From JAAYCU01 sp964401335 (lineage in GTDB: Bacteria > Planctomycetota > Phycisphaerae > UBA1845 > PWPN01), in contig CAYNYK010000083.1 in the NCBI GenBank assembly GCA_964401335.1, positions 1 to 23,624 on the forward strand: a DNA stretch of 23,624 nt. The letters are read 5' to 3'. Below are positions 8,178-16,438 of the stretch, in pieces. Position 1 is the first letter of the stretch. Every line of letters starts with the position of its first letter. Under the pieces are notes generated by a model. It had not been told where the DNA came from, ran no database searches, and saw nothing but the letters and a program-made list of their open reading frames with translations. Both the position numbers and the translations under genes were made by a program.

Positions 8178-10610
8178 TTGAAAGCTCGGATAAAAACCAA
8201 GACCGACATTCGGCGACAGGAAGCCAAGCGGCAGCGAATCGCGCAGAGGCGGGATGTCTGGCAAAAGTTTACACAGACCGTCAGCCCCTACTCGTTTTTG
8301 ATCTGGGTCGGTTTTTACGTGGCTTGTGTCAGCTTGCTGATGATCGGCGATGGAGCCCTCCGTTATCAAGTCGGCCAGCGGATTACGCAAAACATTACCT
8401 CGCGAGTTGATTTCCAAATAGAAAACCACGATGAAACGGAGAAGCGTCGTCAGGAAGCCCGCGAGACCGCTCCAAACATATATGTACCCAACCCCGCGCC
8501 GCTGGAAGTGCTGCGCGCGGAATTGACTCACCTGCTGACTTTGGCCAAGGAGGCGAACAACGATCTGGAACAGTTCATTACCAAGACGAAGGAGAAAAAC
8601 TGGTCTTTTGCCGATCCCGCCCTGGCCATGAAGACGTTGCTGGACGAATATGGTAATGCCGAGACGGGCACGAAGAAATTCGAGGATTTGATTACCCGTT
8701 TGACCGGCAATCTGGCGACACAGCGACTGGTCGATCAGGTCATCGACGAAACCATCCGTAAGAGAACGCCACCCAATTCCATTTTACGACGCGCGGGGAT
8801 TCCGGATGTCGAGGTCGTGACAACCCAACTGCAAACCGTTAAGAATCCAAAGATCGAACAAATCGTCGGCAACATGGCTGCCCAGGTAGTCCGCGAGGAA
8901 AACGTGCCGGCCCCACTGGCCGAGGCCGTCGTACGGCTGATTTCTCGAACGCTGGTGCGGACGACAAACAGGGAGACAAGTTGCGAGCACATCTGGAAAT
9001 ATGATGTGGATCAGACGCGCAAGGAAATGGAATCAGCCGCCCAGCGTCAGGAACCGGTGGTTAATCGATTCAAGCGCGGGGACGTATTGGTTTGGGCGGA
9101 TCAGAATACGGTGCTCGGCAATCAGAATATAGAACTGCTCCAGGCGGAAAACCAGCATTACCTTGCCTTGCAAAAAACCGACCTGAAATTACGTCGGGAG
9201 AAACTGCTCAAGCGTATCGGGGTAGGCGTGGTATTTCTGGTGTTGACCGTGGGGTTGGTGGTTTACAGCATTTCCTATCAGCCGCGGATCCTGCGTAAAC
9301 CGGCGCGGACCCTGGCGCTGGCCGGCCTGGCCTTGTGGACCGTTGCCTTCAGCCGTTTATTCAGCTACCCGCTGAACTGGCCGCCGGAGTTGACCGTGGG
9401 GTTGGTGGTGATGGCCGCCGCTTTTCTGACCATCGCGTATAACCAGCGTTTCGCCTTCGGAGTAGGGGGGGTGCTGGCGGCCATGGTGACTTTGTCCTGC
9501 CAGGGGGACTTCGGTTTATTCATCACGCACATGACCGCTTTGGGCATTGCGGTGTTTTCTCTGCGCGAGGTGCGCACCCGCAGTAAAATCATCGCGGTAG
9601 GTTCGATCAGCGCATTAGGGGCGTTGATCGTGTGCGCATGCATCAATCTGATCGAGGGCCAGGAACCCAAATATGTCTTGAGTCACGGCTTGGCTGCCGG
9701 GGGGGCGGCCCTGGGGGCGGGTTTCCTGGTGCAGGGCTTGCTCCCGACGTTTGAGAAATTATTTGGTATCGCCACGAGTATGACCTTGCTCGAATGGTGC
9801 GACGCCAGTCGGCCGCTGCTGCGTCGTCTGGCCCAGGAAGCGCCGGGAACTTACAGCCATTCGCTGATTCTCAGTCAGATGGTGGAGGAGGCGGCCGAGA
9901 GCATCGGGGCCCGGGGCTTGTTGGCCCGCGTGGGGGCGATCTATCACGATATAGGAAAAATCCAGAAACCCGGCTATTTCGTGGAAAACCAGGAGGCACG
10001 GATCAGCCGACACGACCGACTGTCGCCGACCATGAGCCTGTTGGTGATCATCGGCCATGTGAAAGACGGTGTCGAGCTGGCCCGGGCCTACGGGCTGCCG
10101 CGGATCCTCCATCAGTTTATCCTCGAACATCACGGGACCACGGTGGTTAAATATTTCCACTATCTTGCCAGCGAAGCGGCGGCGCGGAACAGCAAGATCA
10201 AGGGCAAACACGATCGCGAAGTCTCCGAAAGCGAGTTCCGGTACGCCGGGCCGAAACCCGGTTCCAAGGAGGCGGCGATCCTGATGATCTGCGACGGTTG
10301 CGAAGGCGCGGTCCGGGCGATTGCCGAACCGACCCCCGGACGCATTGAAAGTACCGTGCATCAGGTGGTAATGGATCGCCTGACGGACGGGCAGTTCGAC
10401 GACTGCGACATTACCATGCGCGAATTGAGTATGGTTGAGCAATCGCTGGTCAAAAGCCTTTGTGCCGTGCATCATGGAAGGATCAAATATCCAAAGAAAG
10501 GCGCGGATAAGGAAAAACCGCCGGAGCCCCCGCCGCCGGCGGAGGCATCCCAAGAGTCCAAACCGGCCGCCTCGGAACAAGTGGCGCAGGAGGTCGCCCC
10601 TCAGCCGTGA
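8178..10610 (+). CDS. pgpH: PgpH-like 7TM-HD phosphohydrolase, predicted c-di-AMP phosphodiesterase
   Basis: Encodes 810 aa from the TTG at 8178, preceded by AAGGCGAGG (8157-8165). The open frame extends upstream to a TTG at 8109, which would add 23 residues with no family character. Order of parts: a short basic cytoplasmic leader, one TM helix, a large extracytoplasmic 7TMR-HDED region, about seven TM helices, then a cytoplasmic HD domain. Metal-binding residues are visible: YSHS (His561), YHDIGK (His590-Asp591), GH near 620, and EHHGT (His651-His652). In Listeria PgpH this family hydrolyses c-di-AMP. The C-terminal about 40 residues are low-complexity Pro/Glu/Ala. It lies between phoH and ybeY as in many Firmicutes, and its stop overlaps the ybeY start. 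Confidence 0.93.
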   Translation: MKARIKTKTDIRRQEAKRQRIAQRRDVWQKFTQTVSPYSFLIWVGFYVACVSLLMIGDGALRYQVGQRITQNITSRVDFQIENHDETEKRRQEARETAPNIYVPNPAPLEVLRAELTHLLTLAKEANNDLEQFITKTKEKNWSFADPALAMKTLLDEYGNAETGTKKFEDLITRLTGNLATQRLVDQVIDETIRKRTPPNSILRRAGIPDVEVVTTQLQTVKNPKIEQIVGNMAAQVVREENVPAPLAEAVVRLISRTLVRTTNRETSCEHIWKYDVDQTRKEMESAAQRQEPVVNRFKRGDVLVWADQNTVLGNQNIELLQAENQHYLALQKTDLKLRREKLLKRIGVGVVFLVLTVGLVVYSISYQPRILRKPARTLALAGLALWTVAFSRLFSYPLNWPPELTVGLVVMAAAFLTIAYNQRFAFGVGGVLAAMVTLSCQGDFGLFITHMTALGIAVFSLREVRTRSKIIAVGSISALGALIVCACINLIEGQEPKYVLSHGLAAGGAALGAGFLVQGLLPTFEKLFGIATSMTLLEWCDASRPLLRRLAQEAPGTYSHSLILSQMVEEAAESIGARGLLARVGAIYHDIGKIQKPGYFVENQEARISRHDRLSPTMSLLVIIGHVKDGVELARAYGLPRILHQFILEHHGTTVVKYFHYLASEAAARNSKIKGKHDREVSESEFRYAGPKPGSKEAAILMICDGCEGAVRAIAEPTPGRIESTVHQVVMDRLTDGQFDDCDITMRELSMVEQSLVKSLCAVHHGRIKYPKKGADKEKPPEPPPPAEASQESKPAASEQVAQEVAPQP

Positions 10611-11125
10611 GTGCAAGAAGGATTCCAACCCCAGATAAAACCGGCCGTGGACAAATCGAGGTACGCTACCTCAGACGAGTGCCGGGCGTATCCGCCCGTT
10701 GCATTGACCAGGCGGCGCGAGCGGCTTTGGGCGGAATACCCGTACGAAACCTCAGCGTGGCGGTCGTGGATGAATCCACTCTTTGCGAGCTTCACCACCG
10801 TTACCTCAACGATCCGACCGCCACCGACGTGCTGAGTTTTGATCTGGGAGAAAATGACGATGCGGACGGCGCGATTGAGGGAGAAGTTATTGTTTCGGCC
10901 GATGCCGCCCGGCAGCAGGCTCGACGGCTGTCGGTCGATGCGGGAGAGGAACTCCTACGTTACGTGATTCACGGCATATTGCATTTACGTGGGTTTCGTG
11001 ATGATACTCCCGCCCGGCGCGGAGTGATGCGTCGGGCGGAAAACCGCGTACTGAATGATTTGAGGGAAACGGGTGGCCGGCCTAAAGAGGCCTCACCATC
11101 CCCAAAAGGTCTCAGGAAACGATAG
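10607..11125 (+). CDS. ybeY: rRNA maturation endonuclease YbeY
   Basis: Encodes 172 aa from a GTG at 10607 that overlaps the previous stop (GTGA), indicating translational coupling. YbeY is a zinc-dependent single-strand endoribonuclease involved in 16S rRNA 3'-end maturation and ribosome quality control. Motifs: LNDPTATDVLSFD (residues 67-79), GEVIVSADAA and the zinc motif HGILHLRGFRD (122-132). The canonical third ligand His is Asp132 here, and the preceding Asp is Arg. As I recall, a similar D variant is common in Bacteroidetes YbeY, so activity is still plausible. A basic Pro/Lys-rich tail of about 15 residues follows the core. Confidence 0.94.
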   Translation: MSARRIPTPDKTGRGQIEVRYLRRVPGVSARCIDQAARAALGGIPVRNLSVAVVDESTLCELHHRYLNDPTATDVLSFDLGENDDADGAIEGEVIVSADAARQQARRLSVDAGEELLRYVIHGILHLRGFRDDTPARRGVMRRAENRVLNDLRETGGRPKEASPSPKGLRKR

Positions 11126-11193
11126 GTATCGAACGATCGACCGTGCCGCCCCAGGCCGATTGATCGTCAAGAACTCGTAAGAGGAGCAACGCT

Positions 11194-12483
11194 TTGTTTG
11201 GTCTGCTGTTGGGGGCGATTCTGCTGCTGGTTATTCTTTGGTCGACGACGGCCAACACGGTCGTTCGACACTTCTCGCGCGTCGGCTTGACCGAACGTCT
11301 TGAAAAAAAAGGCAAGAGCCACCTGGCTCAACAACTGATCGAACATCGTAACGAACTGCTTTTCATCCTGCCTCTGTTGCGGCTCAGCTCGATTTTGGGC
11401 CTGGTCCTGCTGATCGCCCACTATTTCAGCCTCGAACCGGCCACCGATCCCTCGATGACGCCGACGGAACTGGGGCTCAAATATCTGAGCATTTATCTGG
11501 TATCGATGGCCTTGATCGTGGTTTTCGGCGTGGCTATTCCCAACGCATGGGCCCGGTACGCGGGCGAGGCGTTTCTGGCGTTCAGTGCCGGGCCGTTGTT
11601 GGTGTTGCGTCTGCTGCTCTATCCTCTGGCGCTTTTTCAGCATTTAGTGGATGGGATCGTCCGGCGATTGGCGGGGGTGCCTGAAGGCGGAGACGAGGAA
11701 TATGAGGCCGACCAGATCGAAAAAGAAATTCTGGGGGTGATCAGCGAAGGGGAAATGTCGGGAGCCGTGCATGAGGAAGACGCGGATATGCTCGAATCGG
11801 TGATCGAGCTTCGGGATACCACCGTCGGGCAGATCATGACCCCCCGAACGGAGATTTTCGCCCTCCCCCGGACGGCCACCCTGGCCGAGGCCAAAAACCT
11901 TATTCTAACCGAGGGCCACTCGCGGATTCCGATTTACGGAGAAAACATCGACGATATCAGGGGTGTGCTTTATGCCAAGGACCTGCTCAATCTGGATGAT
12001 TCCACCCCCTTTGACCCGCTCCGGATCATGCGCAAGGTTCCCTTTGTTCCGGAAACCAAACGAGTGCCCGATCTGCTCAAGGAGTTGCGGGAAAAGAAGG
12101 TCCATCTGGCCATTGTACTGGACGAATATGGGGGTACGGCCGGTCTGGTGACTATCGAGGACATTATCGAGGAAATCGTCGGGGACATCGCGGACGAATA
12201 CGAAGCACCCGAACCGGCGGCGATTCGGCGAATCGATGAGTATACCGTCGAGTTGGACGCCCGCGTGCGCATCGATGAACTCAACGATGAATTCAAGCTG
12301 GACCTGCCGGAGGACGAGGATTTCGACACGGTCGGCGGCTTTATTTTCAGTCAAATGGGCAAAATCCCCTCAACCGGCGAGCAATTCCGTTTCCACAATC
12401 TCACCTTCCATATCCTGGACGCCGAGGAACGCAAAATTAACCGCCTGCGCGTGGTAATCACCCCCGAGCAGCCGGTGGCGTGA
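11194..12483 (+). CDS. CorC/HlyC-type CBS-domain membrane protein
   Basis: Encodes 429 aa from a TTG at 11194 with a strong AAGAGGAG (11179-11186) 7 nt upstream. The N-terminal half has about four hydrophobic helices (CNNM/DUF21-like region, atypically divergent). It is followed by a CBS pair, the first starting at QIMTPRTEIF and the second containing LDEYGGTAGLVTIEDIIEEI, and a C-terminal CorC_HlyC (transporter-associated) domain with the landmark DFDTVGGFIF. Proteins of this class are linked to magnesium or cobalt efflux; hemolysin is a historical name. CorC-type proteins often sit next to ybeY, as here (68 bp apart). No experimental role can be read from the sequence. Confidence 0.92.
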   Translation: MFGLLLGAILLLVILWSTTANTVVRHFSRVGLTERLEKKGKSHLAQQLIEHRNELLFILPLLRLSSILGLVLLIAHYFSLEPATDPSMTPTELGLKYLSIYLVSMALIVVFGVAIPNAWARYAGEAFLAFSAGPLLVLRLLLYPLALFQHLVDGIVRRLAGVPEGGDEEYEADQIEKEILGVISEGEMSGAVHEEDADMLESVIELRDTTVGQIMTPRTEIFALPRTATLAEAKNLILTEGHSRIPIYGENIDDIRGVLYAKDLLNLDDSTPFDPLRIMRKVPFVPETKRVPDLLKELREKKVHLAIVLDEYGGTAGLVTIEDIIEEIVGDIADEYEAPEPAAIRRIDEYTVELDARVRIDELNDEFKLDLPEDEDFDTVGGFIFSQMGKIPSTGEQFRFHNLTFHILDAEERKINRLRVVITPEQPVA

Positions 12484-12546
12484 GAGCGGTCAGTAGTCAG
12501 CGATCGGCTTTCAGTCGGATACGTGGGAATTACATTATGGGATTTC

Positions 12547-13572
12547 TTATTGAGGTTTGGCCGGTTGGGTTGCCGGCGGGGCCAAAGGTTTGAGGGGAGT
12601 GATATAAATATGGAACGACCGCTCGCCCAACCGTTGCACTTCGGAGGTGGTTATCAGGTTGCGGCCGTCAAGGGTGTAGCAGATGCCCTCGCCCTGCGGC
12701 TCGCCCAGCAGACTGATGACTCGCGGTTTTTGCCGGAACATTTCGTCGAACGGCCGCCCTGGCGGCAGTACAAACTCATAGGCACCAAGGTAATTGCGGA
12801 GGACGGCCCGCCGGCCGTCGGGCGAGATGTCTCCCCCGGTAACGGCCGTCAGGAAATTCGATGTCAGGCCAAGGATTTTGGATAGGTCCGCTACATACTT
12901 GAGTACGTGGATTTTGTTATTATTCCAATCAAGGCTGTCCGCTGAAATTTTGAACAGGCGGGCGATCGGCGATTTCTTTGAATCCTGCTTGGTCACGATG
13001 TAGATATCCCCGCTTTCCGGATGGACCAGCAGACATTCCGCGTCAAATCGATCGTTTTGAGTGGCGGCGGGGCGTACCTCGTCAGTGCTCGAAGGGTATT
13101 CAAAGCGAATGGATTCACAGGGCATGTTCAAGGCCATGAGGCTGCCATCCGGATCAATCCTCGGCTCGATAAAACGATAAATGTGTTTATTGTCGCGCTT
13201 GCACGGTGGATTATCTCCACCGTCAAGGATATAGATTTTATGGTCCGGCCCGCAGGCGATATCCTCCCAATCCGTGAGACGGGCCCCCTTCAATTCGACA
13301 TAACCCCTGTCCGGGGCCGCCCCGGATTCGAGGTCCGCCGCGGACAAGCGAAAGGCGTACACCCGCGGCAGATAACTGCCCGAATCGTTATGTGTCCAAT
13401 AGATGTCCGGATTGAGCCTGGAGGCCACTACCCCGCTGGATTCGGGTACCTGATCGGTCTGGGCTGTGATTGAACGCTGATGAAACAGGCGGAAAGGGGC
13501 CGTCGTTTGCGCGGAAGTCGACGCGATCAAAACAAGAACAAGCCCAACGGCCAAGGGAAATTTACTCCGCAT
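12547..13572 (-). CDS. Secreted beta-propeller-like protein, unknown function
   Basis: Encodes 341 aa, read leftward. The ATG at 13572 is chosen because GGAGG lies 9 nt upstream on the minus strand and the N-terminus then becomes a clean signal peptide (MRSKFPLAVGLVLVLIASTS, cleavage near residue 21). An in-frame ATG at 13590 would place the GGAGG inside the gene. The mature part has repeated blade-like segments: ESSGVVAS, WTHNDSG, DWEDIACGPDHKIYILD, DAECLLVHPESGDIYIVT, GGDISPDG, GEGICYTLDG. These resemble extracellular propellers related to SdiA-regulated or esterase-like phytase families, by memory only. A Pro-rich tail ends the protein. It is convergent with the CorC-like gene, 63 bp away. 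Confidence 0.8.
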   Translation of the reverse strand: MRSKFPLAVGLVLVLIASTSAQTTAPFRLFHQRSITAQTDQVPESSGVVASRLNPDIYWTHNDSGSYLPRVYAFRLSAADLESGAAPDRGYVELKGARLTDWEDIACGPDHKIYILDGGDNPPCKRDNKHIYRFIEPRIDPDGSLMALNMPCESIRFEYPSSTDEVRPAATQNDRFDAECLLVHPESGDIYIVTKQDSKKSPIARLFKISADSLDWNNNKIHVLKYVADLSKILGLTSNFLTAVTGGDISPDGRRAVLRNYLGAYEFVLPPGRPFDEMFRQKPRVISLLGEPQGEGICYTLDGRNLITTSEVQRLGERSFHIYITPLKPLAPPATQPAKPQ

Positions 13573-13835
13573 AGTCCCAAACCTCCGCATGGTTTTACCG
13601 AAGCGCTGTCAATCCACATCAAAGAAGGATCCAATGCGCTCGTGTAGTTCGTCAAAAGTAACGTTACCTTGCTGGTCTGCACTTGTGCACCGGCGAGACG
13701 CCGGTGCCACACCATATTCAGACACCGGCGAGACGCCGGTGCCACACCATATTCAGACACCGGCGAGACACCGGTGCCACACCATAAGATGCAAACTGCA
13801 GAAGCAACTGCACGAGTGACGGATCAGTATGCATT
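13573..13835. other. Intergenic spacer with tandem palindromic repeat
   Basis: This 263-bp spacer separates the histidine kinase stop (13836) from the start of the secreted propeller gene (13572), both on the minus strand. Its middle is the 35-bp tandem repeat described separately; nothing gene-like is seen in the rest. Confidence 0.7.
13688..13785. repeat. 35-bp tandem repeat with palindromic core, about 2.8 copies
   Basis: Copies start at 13688, 13723 and 13758, so the period is exactly 35 bp. Each begins with CACCGGCG-AGA-CGCCGGTG, a perfect 8-bp inverted repeat around AGA (copy three has one change, ACACCGG), followed by CCACACCATATTCAGA. The third copy breaks off after the CACACCATA part. 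Transcribed from either strand each copy can form a strong hairpin. As I recall, related CACCGGCG/CGCCGGTG units are dispersed in some Planctomycetes and Verrucomicrobia genomes, so this may be a REP-like element. It could also act as a transcription terminator or mRNA stabiliser between the two minus-strand genes. Confidence 0.9.
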
Positions 13836-15389
13836 TCAAGCCGTATTACCGATCGGCAGTTCGACATAAACCGTGGCCCCGCCGTCGGGGTTGTTGTGGG
13901 CGTGGGCGGACCCACCCTGCCGCCGCAACGCGAGCCGGGCCAGGCCCAGGCCGAGCCCCATGCCGTGCTGCTTGGTGGAATAGGAAAACTCAAATATCCG
14001 ATCCGGATCGTCGGGGGGCAAGCCGGATCCATGATCCCGGATGGAAATTCGGCAGATCGATCCGGCCGCTCCCTCCCTTGAGATGGTCTCGACTTTAATC
14101 AAGATTTTTCCGCCCAATGGCGAAGCCTCCATCGCGTTGACCAGCATGGCGATCAGGGCGTGCTCGAGGGTTTCGGGATCATGCATGCATTCCAGGCCGG
14201 TATGGGGAGCGACGATCTCCAACGCAAGCTCCTTGGCGGCCAGGTCGGCCTTGACCGCCTCGCAGACCCGGTTGAGGACCGGAACAACATCTCGTCGGGT
14301 GGTGGGGGTTGGTTCGCGACGGGCAATTTCCATCAGCCCGGCGATCCAGCGGTTCATGCGGTCGATGGAAACGACGATTTCCTCCATGCGGGCGCGAATG
14401 GCCCCGTCGCTGGGATCGTGGCGGCCGGCGATCTGGGCTACCGCCCGAATACTGGCCAGCGGATTACGCAGGTTGTGGGCCAACTGAGCGGCCAATTGAC
14501 CGATAGTGGTCATTCGTTCGGATTCGATGAGTTGTTGTCGCAATTCGCCCAGTGACTTGCGCGCTCGGTCAAGGGCCTCGGCCAGGTTGGCCATTTCGCG
14601 GGGGGCGGCCAGTAGAGGTTCGCTTGGTGGTTGGTCATGGGCCAAGGACTCCACTTGTCGATTCAACTGTTCCATTGGGCGAAGCAGCCAGCGACGCAGC
14701 AGCGAACCGATAACTAATACATGTATGGCCGTCAGGATAATCACGATATTCAGGATGGTCCGGGTACGGAGATCCTGAAGGTTGGCCTCATTTTGGACCT
14801 GCTGGAGTTCCGCCACGACAAAATTCGTCAATTTATCAAGTTGTCGCCGTATGGAAGGTACCTCGGCATTCCGCTCGGCCGGAGCCATGGCCCTCCAGTT
14901 TTCGTAGTGCTCATAAACCACGTTCATTTGCCAGCGTACCAAGGCAAAGACGTTGGCCTCATTGAGACGATTACGGGTGGCGACCAGACGATCAGGGAAA
15001 TTCATATCCGGCGGGGGCGGTGGAGGGTAAACCACGTAGAAGTCCTTTCGGTTCTGTCCCTCGCGAGTTATGCCCCCCTGTTCCCCCGGCGGCAACTCAA
15101 GGGGGTAAGTGGATCCTTTCTCTATATCCCTCAACCCTGAAGCCGATGGCTTTTCCGGTAAACCCTCCCCCAGCAGAGCCTTCAATTCGGCCTGGGACCA
15201 TTCGTTAACGGCTTCGCGCTCGAAGGCGGTTTTCAGTTGCTGAACGAGCAGATTGATTTCGTTCCAATACATCAGGCGGACAAAAATACGCCTGGAATGA
15301 ACCAGCTCATAAACGGATGCTCCGACCGTGGCCACGATCAGGACCACCACGATCAGATAGACTAAAAAAATGCGATGGCGAAGGGTCAT
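13836..15389 (-). CDS. Two-TM sensor histidine kinase
   Basis: Encodes 517 aa from the ATG at 15389. The open frame runs up to 15500, but the extra 37 residues are not family-like and TM1 starts directly after this Met. Layout: TM1 (about 7-30), extracytoplasmic sensor (31-210) with a YPPPPPPD stretch at 121-128, TM2 (211-231), HAMP-like linker, HisKA with the phosphoacceptor motif AHNLRNPL (His305), and HATPase: N box LVNAMEAS, RDHGSGLP, FEFSYSTK, GMGLGLGLA. The residue after His305 is Asn, where most HisKA kinases have Glu or Asp. It would autophosphorylate in response to an unknown envelope signal. No response regulator gene is adjacent, so the partner is elsewhere. It could be co-transcribed with the downstream secreted propeller protein. 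Confidence 0.94.
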   Translation of the reverse strand: MTLRHRIFLVYLIVVVLIVATVGASVYELVHSRRIFVRLMYWNEINLLVQQLKTAFEREAVNEWSQAELKALLGEGLPEKPSASGLRDIEKGSTYPLELPPGEQGGITREGQNRKDFYVVYPPPPPPDMNFPDRLVATRNRLNEANVFALVRWQMNVVYEHYENWRAMAPAERNAEVPSIRRQLDKLTNFVVAELQQVQNEANLQDLRTRTILNIVIILTAIHVLVIGSLLRRWLLRPMEQLNRQVESLAHDQPPSEPLLAAPREMANLAEALDRARKSLGELRQQLIESERMTTIGQLAAQLAHNLRNPLASIRAVAQIAGRHDPSDGAIRARMEEIVVSIDRMNRWIAGLMEIARREPTPTTRRDVVPVLNRVCEAVKADLAAKELALEIVAPHTGLECMHDPETLEHALIAMLVNAMEASPLGGKILIKVETISREGAAGSICRISIRDHGSGLPPDDPDRIFEFSYSTKQHGMGLGLGLARLALRRQGGSAHAHNNPDGGATVYVELPIGNTA

Positions 15390-15885
15390 TTTCCAAGTAT
15401 TCCCGGCCGCGACGGGCGGCCACGGTCCATCATCGCCGTTTTGGGCTTTTGGGGCAACGGGGACAAGTATATAAACCTTGGTTGGCCATAGACATAACAA
15501 ACCAGGCGAACAGACGGGGGTTTGAAAGGTCAGAAGCCGGAACTTTATCCTCCCAACGGGTAAGGCCGGGTTACCCCCGGCGTATCAGGCCCGACGAAAA
15601 ATATCCCCCACCAACACTTGCAAGGTAGGGCAAGTGCGCCTAAACTCTTGCCTTCCTAGGGACTAGGCTCCGCCTACCGCCCCTGGTTAAATTTCCAAGG
15701 GTGAGTGGTTTATATTTCAAAGGCCGGTCTCGGCAGAGGTAAGCTGAAGAGAGTAGCTTGGAAACCGGAGTTTATCCTTAAACCCTGAAGCCAAGGGCTT
15801 TAATAGCCCGAAAAATAACCCAAACCATGTAGGGTAGGGATTTGAGGAAACCCACAGAACCAGCGGCCGCGGTCGTCGACAGGAT
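15390..15885. other. Divergent intergenic region, hairpin-rich
   Basis: About 500 bp between the divergent kinase and dehydratase genes. No gene is supported. It holds several inverted repeats: GCCGGG/CCCGGC (15565-15581); CACTTGC/GCAAGTG (15615-15636); an overlapping imperfect stem (15623-15657); and a small AAGCC/GGCTT hairpin at 15788-15800. A minus-strand -10-like TATACT lies at 15466-15471, and a plus-strand TATATT at 15711-15716, neither with a good -35. Promoters for both units are expected here. Confidence 0.5.
15615..15657. promoter_or_regulatory. Overlapping alternative inverted repeats
   Basis: CACTTGC (15615-15621) pairs perfectly with GCAAGTG (15630-15636), while AGGTAGGGCAAG (15623-15634) pairs with CTTGCCTTCCT (15647-15657), with one wobble and one mismatch. 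Both use the GCAAG at 15630-15634, so they exclude each other. It may be a protein binding site or a structured RNA; it is not near a start codon. Function inferred only. Confidence 0.3.
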
Positions 15886-16356
15886 ATGAAGTTCATTTTA
15901 ATCGATCGGATCACTGAATTGTTACCGGGGCAGCGGATTTCCGCGGTCAAGGCCCTTTCCCTGGCCGAGGAGTATCTGGCGGATCATTTTCCGCGTTTTC
16001 CGGTACTACCGGGGGTCATGATGATCGAGGCATTAACCCAGGCCTCGGCCTATCTGGTACGGGCGACGGAAAACTTCGCGCATAGCATGGTGGTTTTGTC
16101 CGAAGTGAGCAACGTCGTTTACAAGAGTTTCGTGTCGCCGGGCCAGATTTTCGAGTTGTCGGTGGAGGCCAAGGAAATCGGCCCGCAAAGTAGCCGGTTT
16201 ATCGGGACGGGGCGATGCGGCGATATGGAGATGGTGAAAGCTCGCTGGTCGTTGCGGCATTTCAATCTGGCCGACGAGGATCCGGCGATGAGGGATATGG
16301 ATGCGAAACTGGTAGCGACCGCCAGGGAGCGGTTTAATTTGCTATGGCGCGGTTGA
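15886..16356 (+). CDS. FabZ-like 3-hydroxyacyl-ACP dehydratase 1
   Basis: Encodes 156 aa. The ATG at 15886 gives the characteristic family start MKFILIDRI; the Shine-Dalgarno is poor (CAGGAT directly adjacent). It has a hot-dog fold signature with active-site His34 in DHFPRFPVLPG and Glu48 in VMMIEALTQ, 14 residues apart as in FabZ. The reaction would be removal of water from 3-hydroxyacyl-ACP to give the enoyl form. It is the first gene of a five-gene cluster with an ACP, a second dehydratase and two ketosynthase-fold proteins. It is paralogous to the dehydratase at 16928: His34 and Glu48 have the same numbers in both. Specificity for an unusual acyl chain is inferred from context. Confidence 0.9.
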   Translation: MKFILIDRITELLPGQRISAVKALSLAEEYLADHFPRFPVLPGVMMIEALTQASAYLVRATENFAHSMVVLSEVSNVVYKSFVSPGQIFELSVEAKEIGPQSSRFIGTGRCGDMEMVKARWSLRHFNLADEDPAMRDMDAKLVATARERFNLLWRG

Positions 16357-16438
16357 GTTGATTGCCGGCGGGTCGAGCGGGGTGCCCGCGGCTCGTCGCG
16401 GCAAGAATCAAAAGGAACTTATTCGGAGGTAATGTGAC

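Noticed and set aside
12523..13473. Plus-strand open frames antisense to the secreted propeller gene
   Set aside because: The minus-strand frame has a signal peptide, ribosome binding site and repeated blade motifs; the plus frames have none.
13688..13785. CRISPR array
   Set aside because: Units are contiguous with a 35-bp period and no variable spacers, only about 2.8 copies, and no cas genes are near.
15717..15950. Minus-strand 77-codon open frame upstream of dehydratase 1
   Set aside because: It overlaps the dehydratase start, has no ribosome binding site, and covers the small hairpin repeat; no protein family character.
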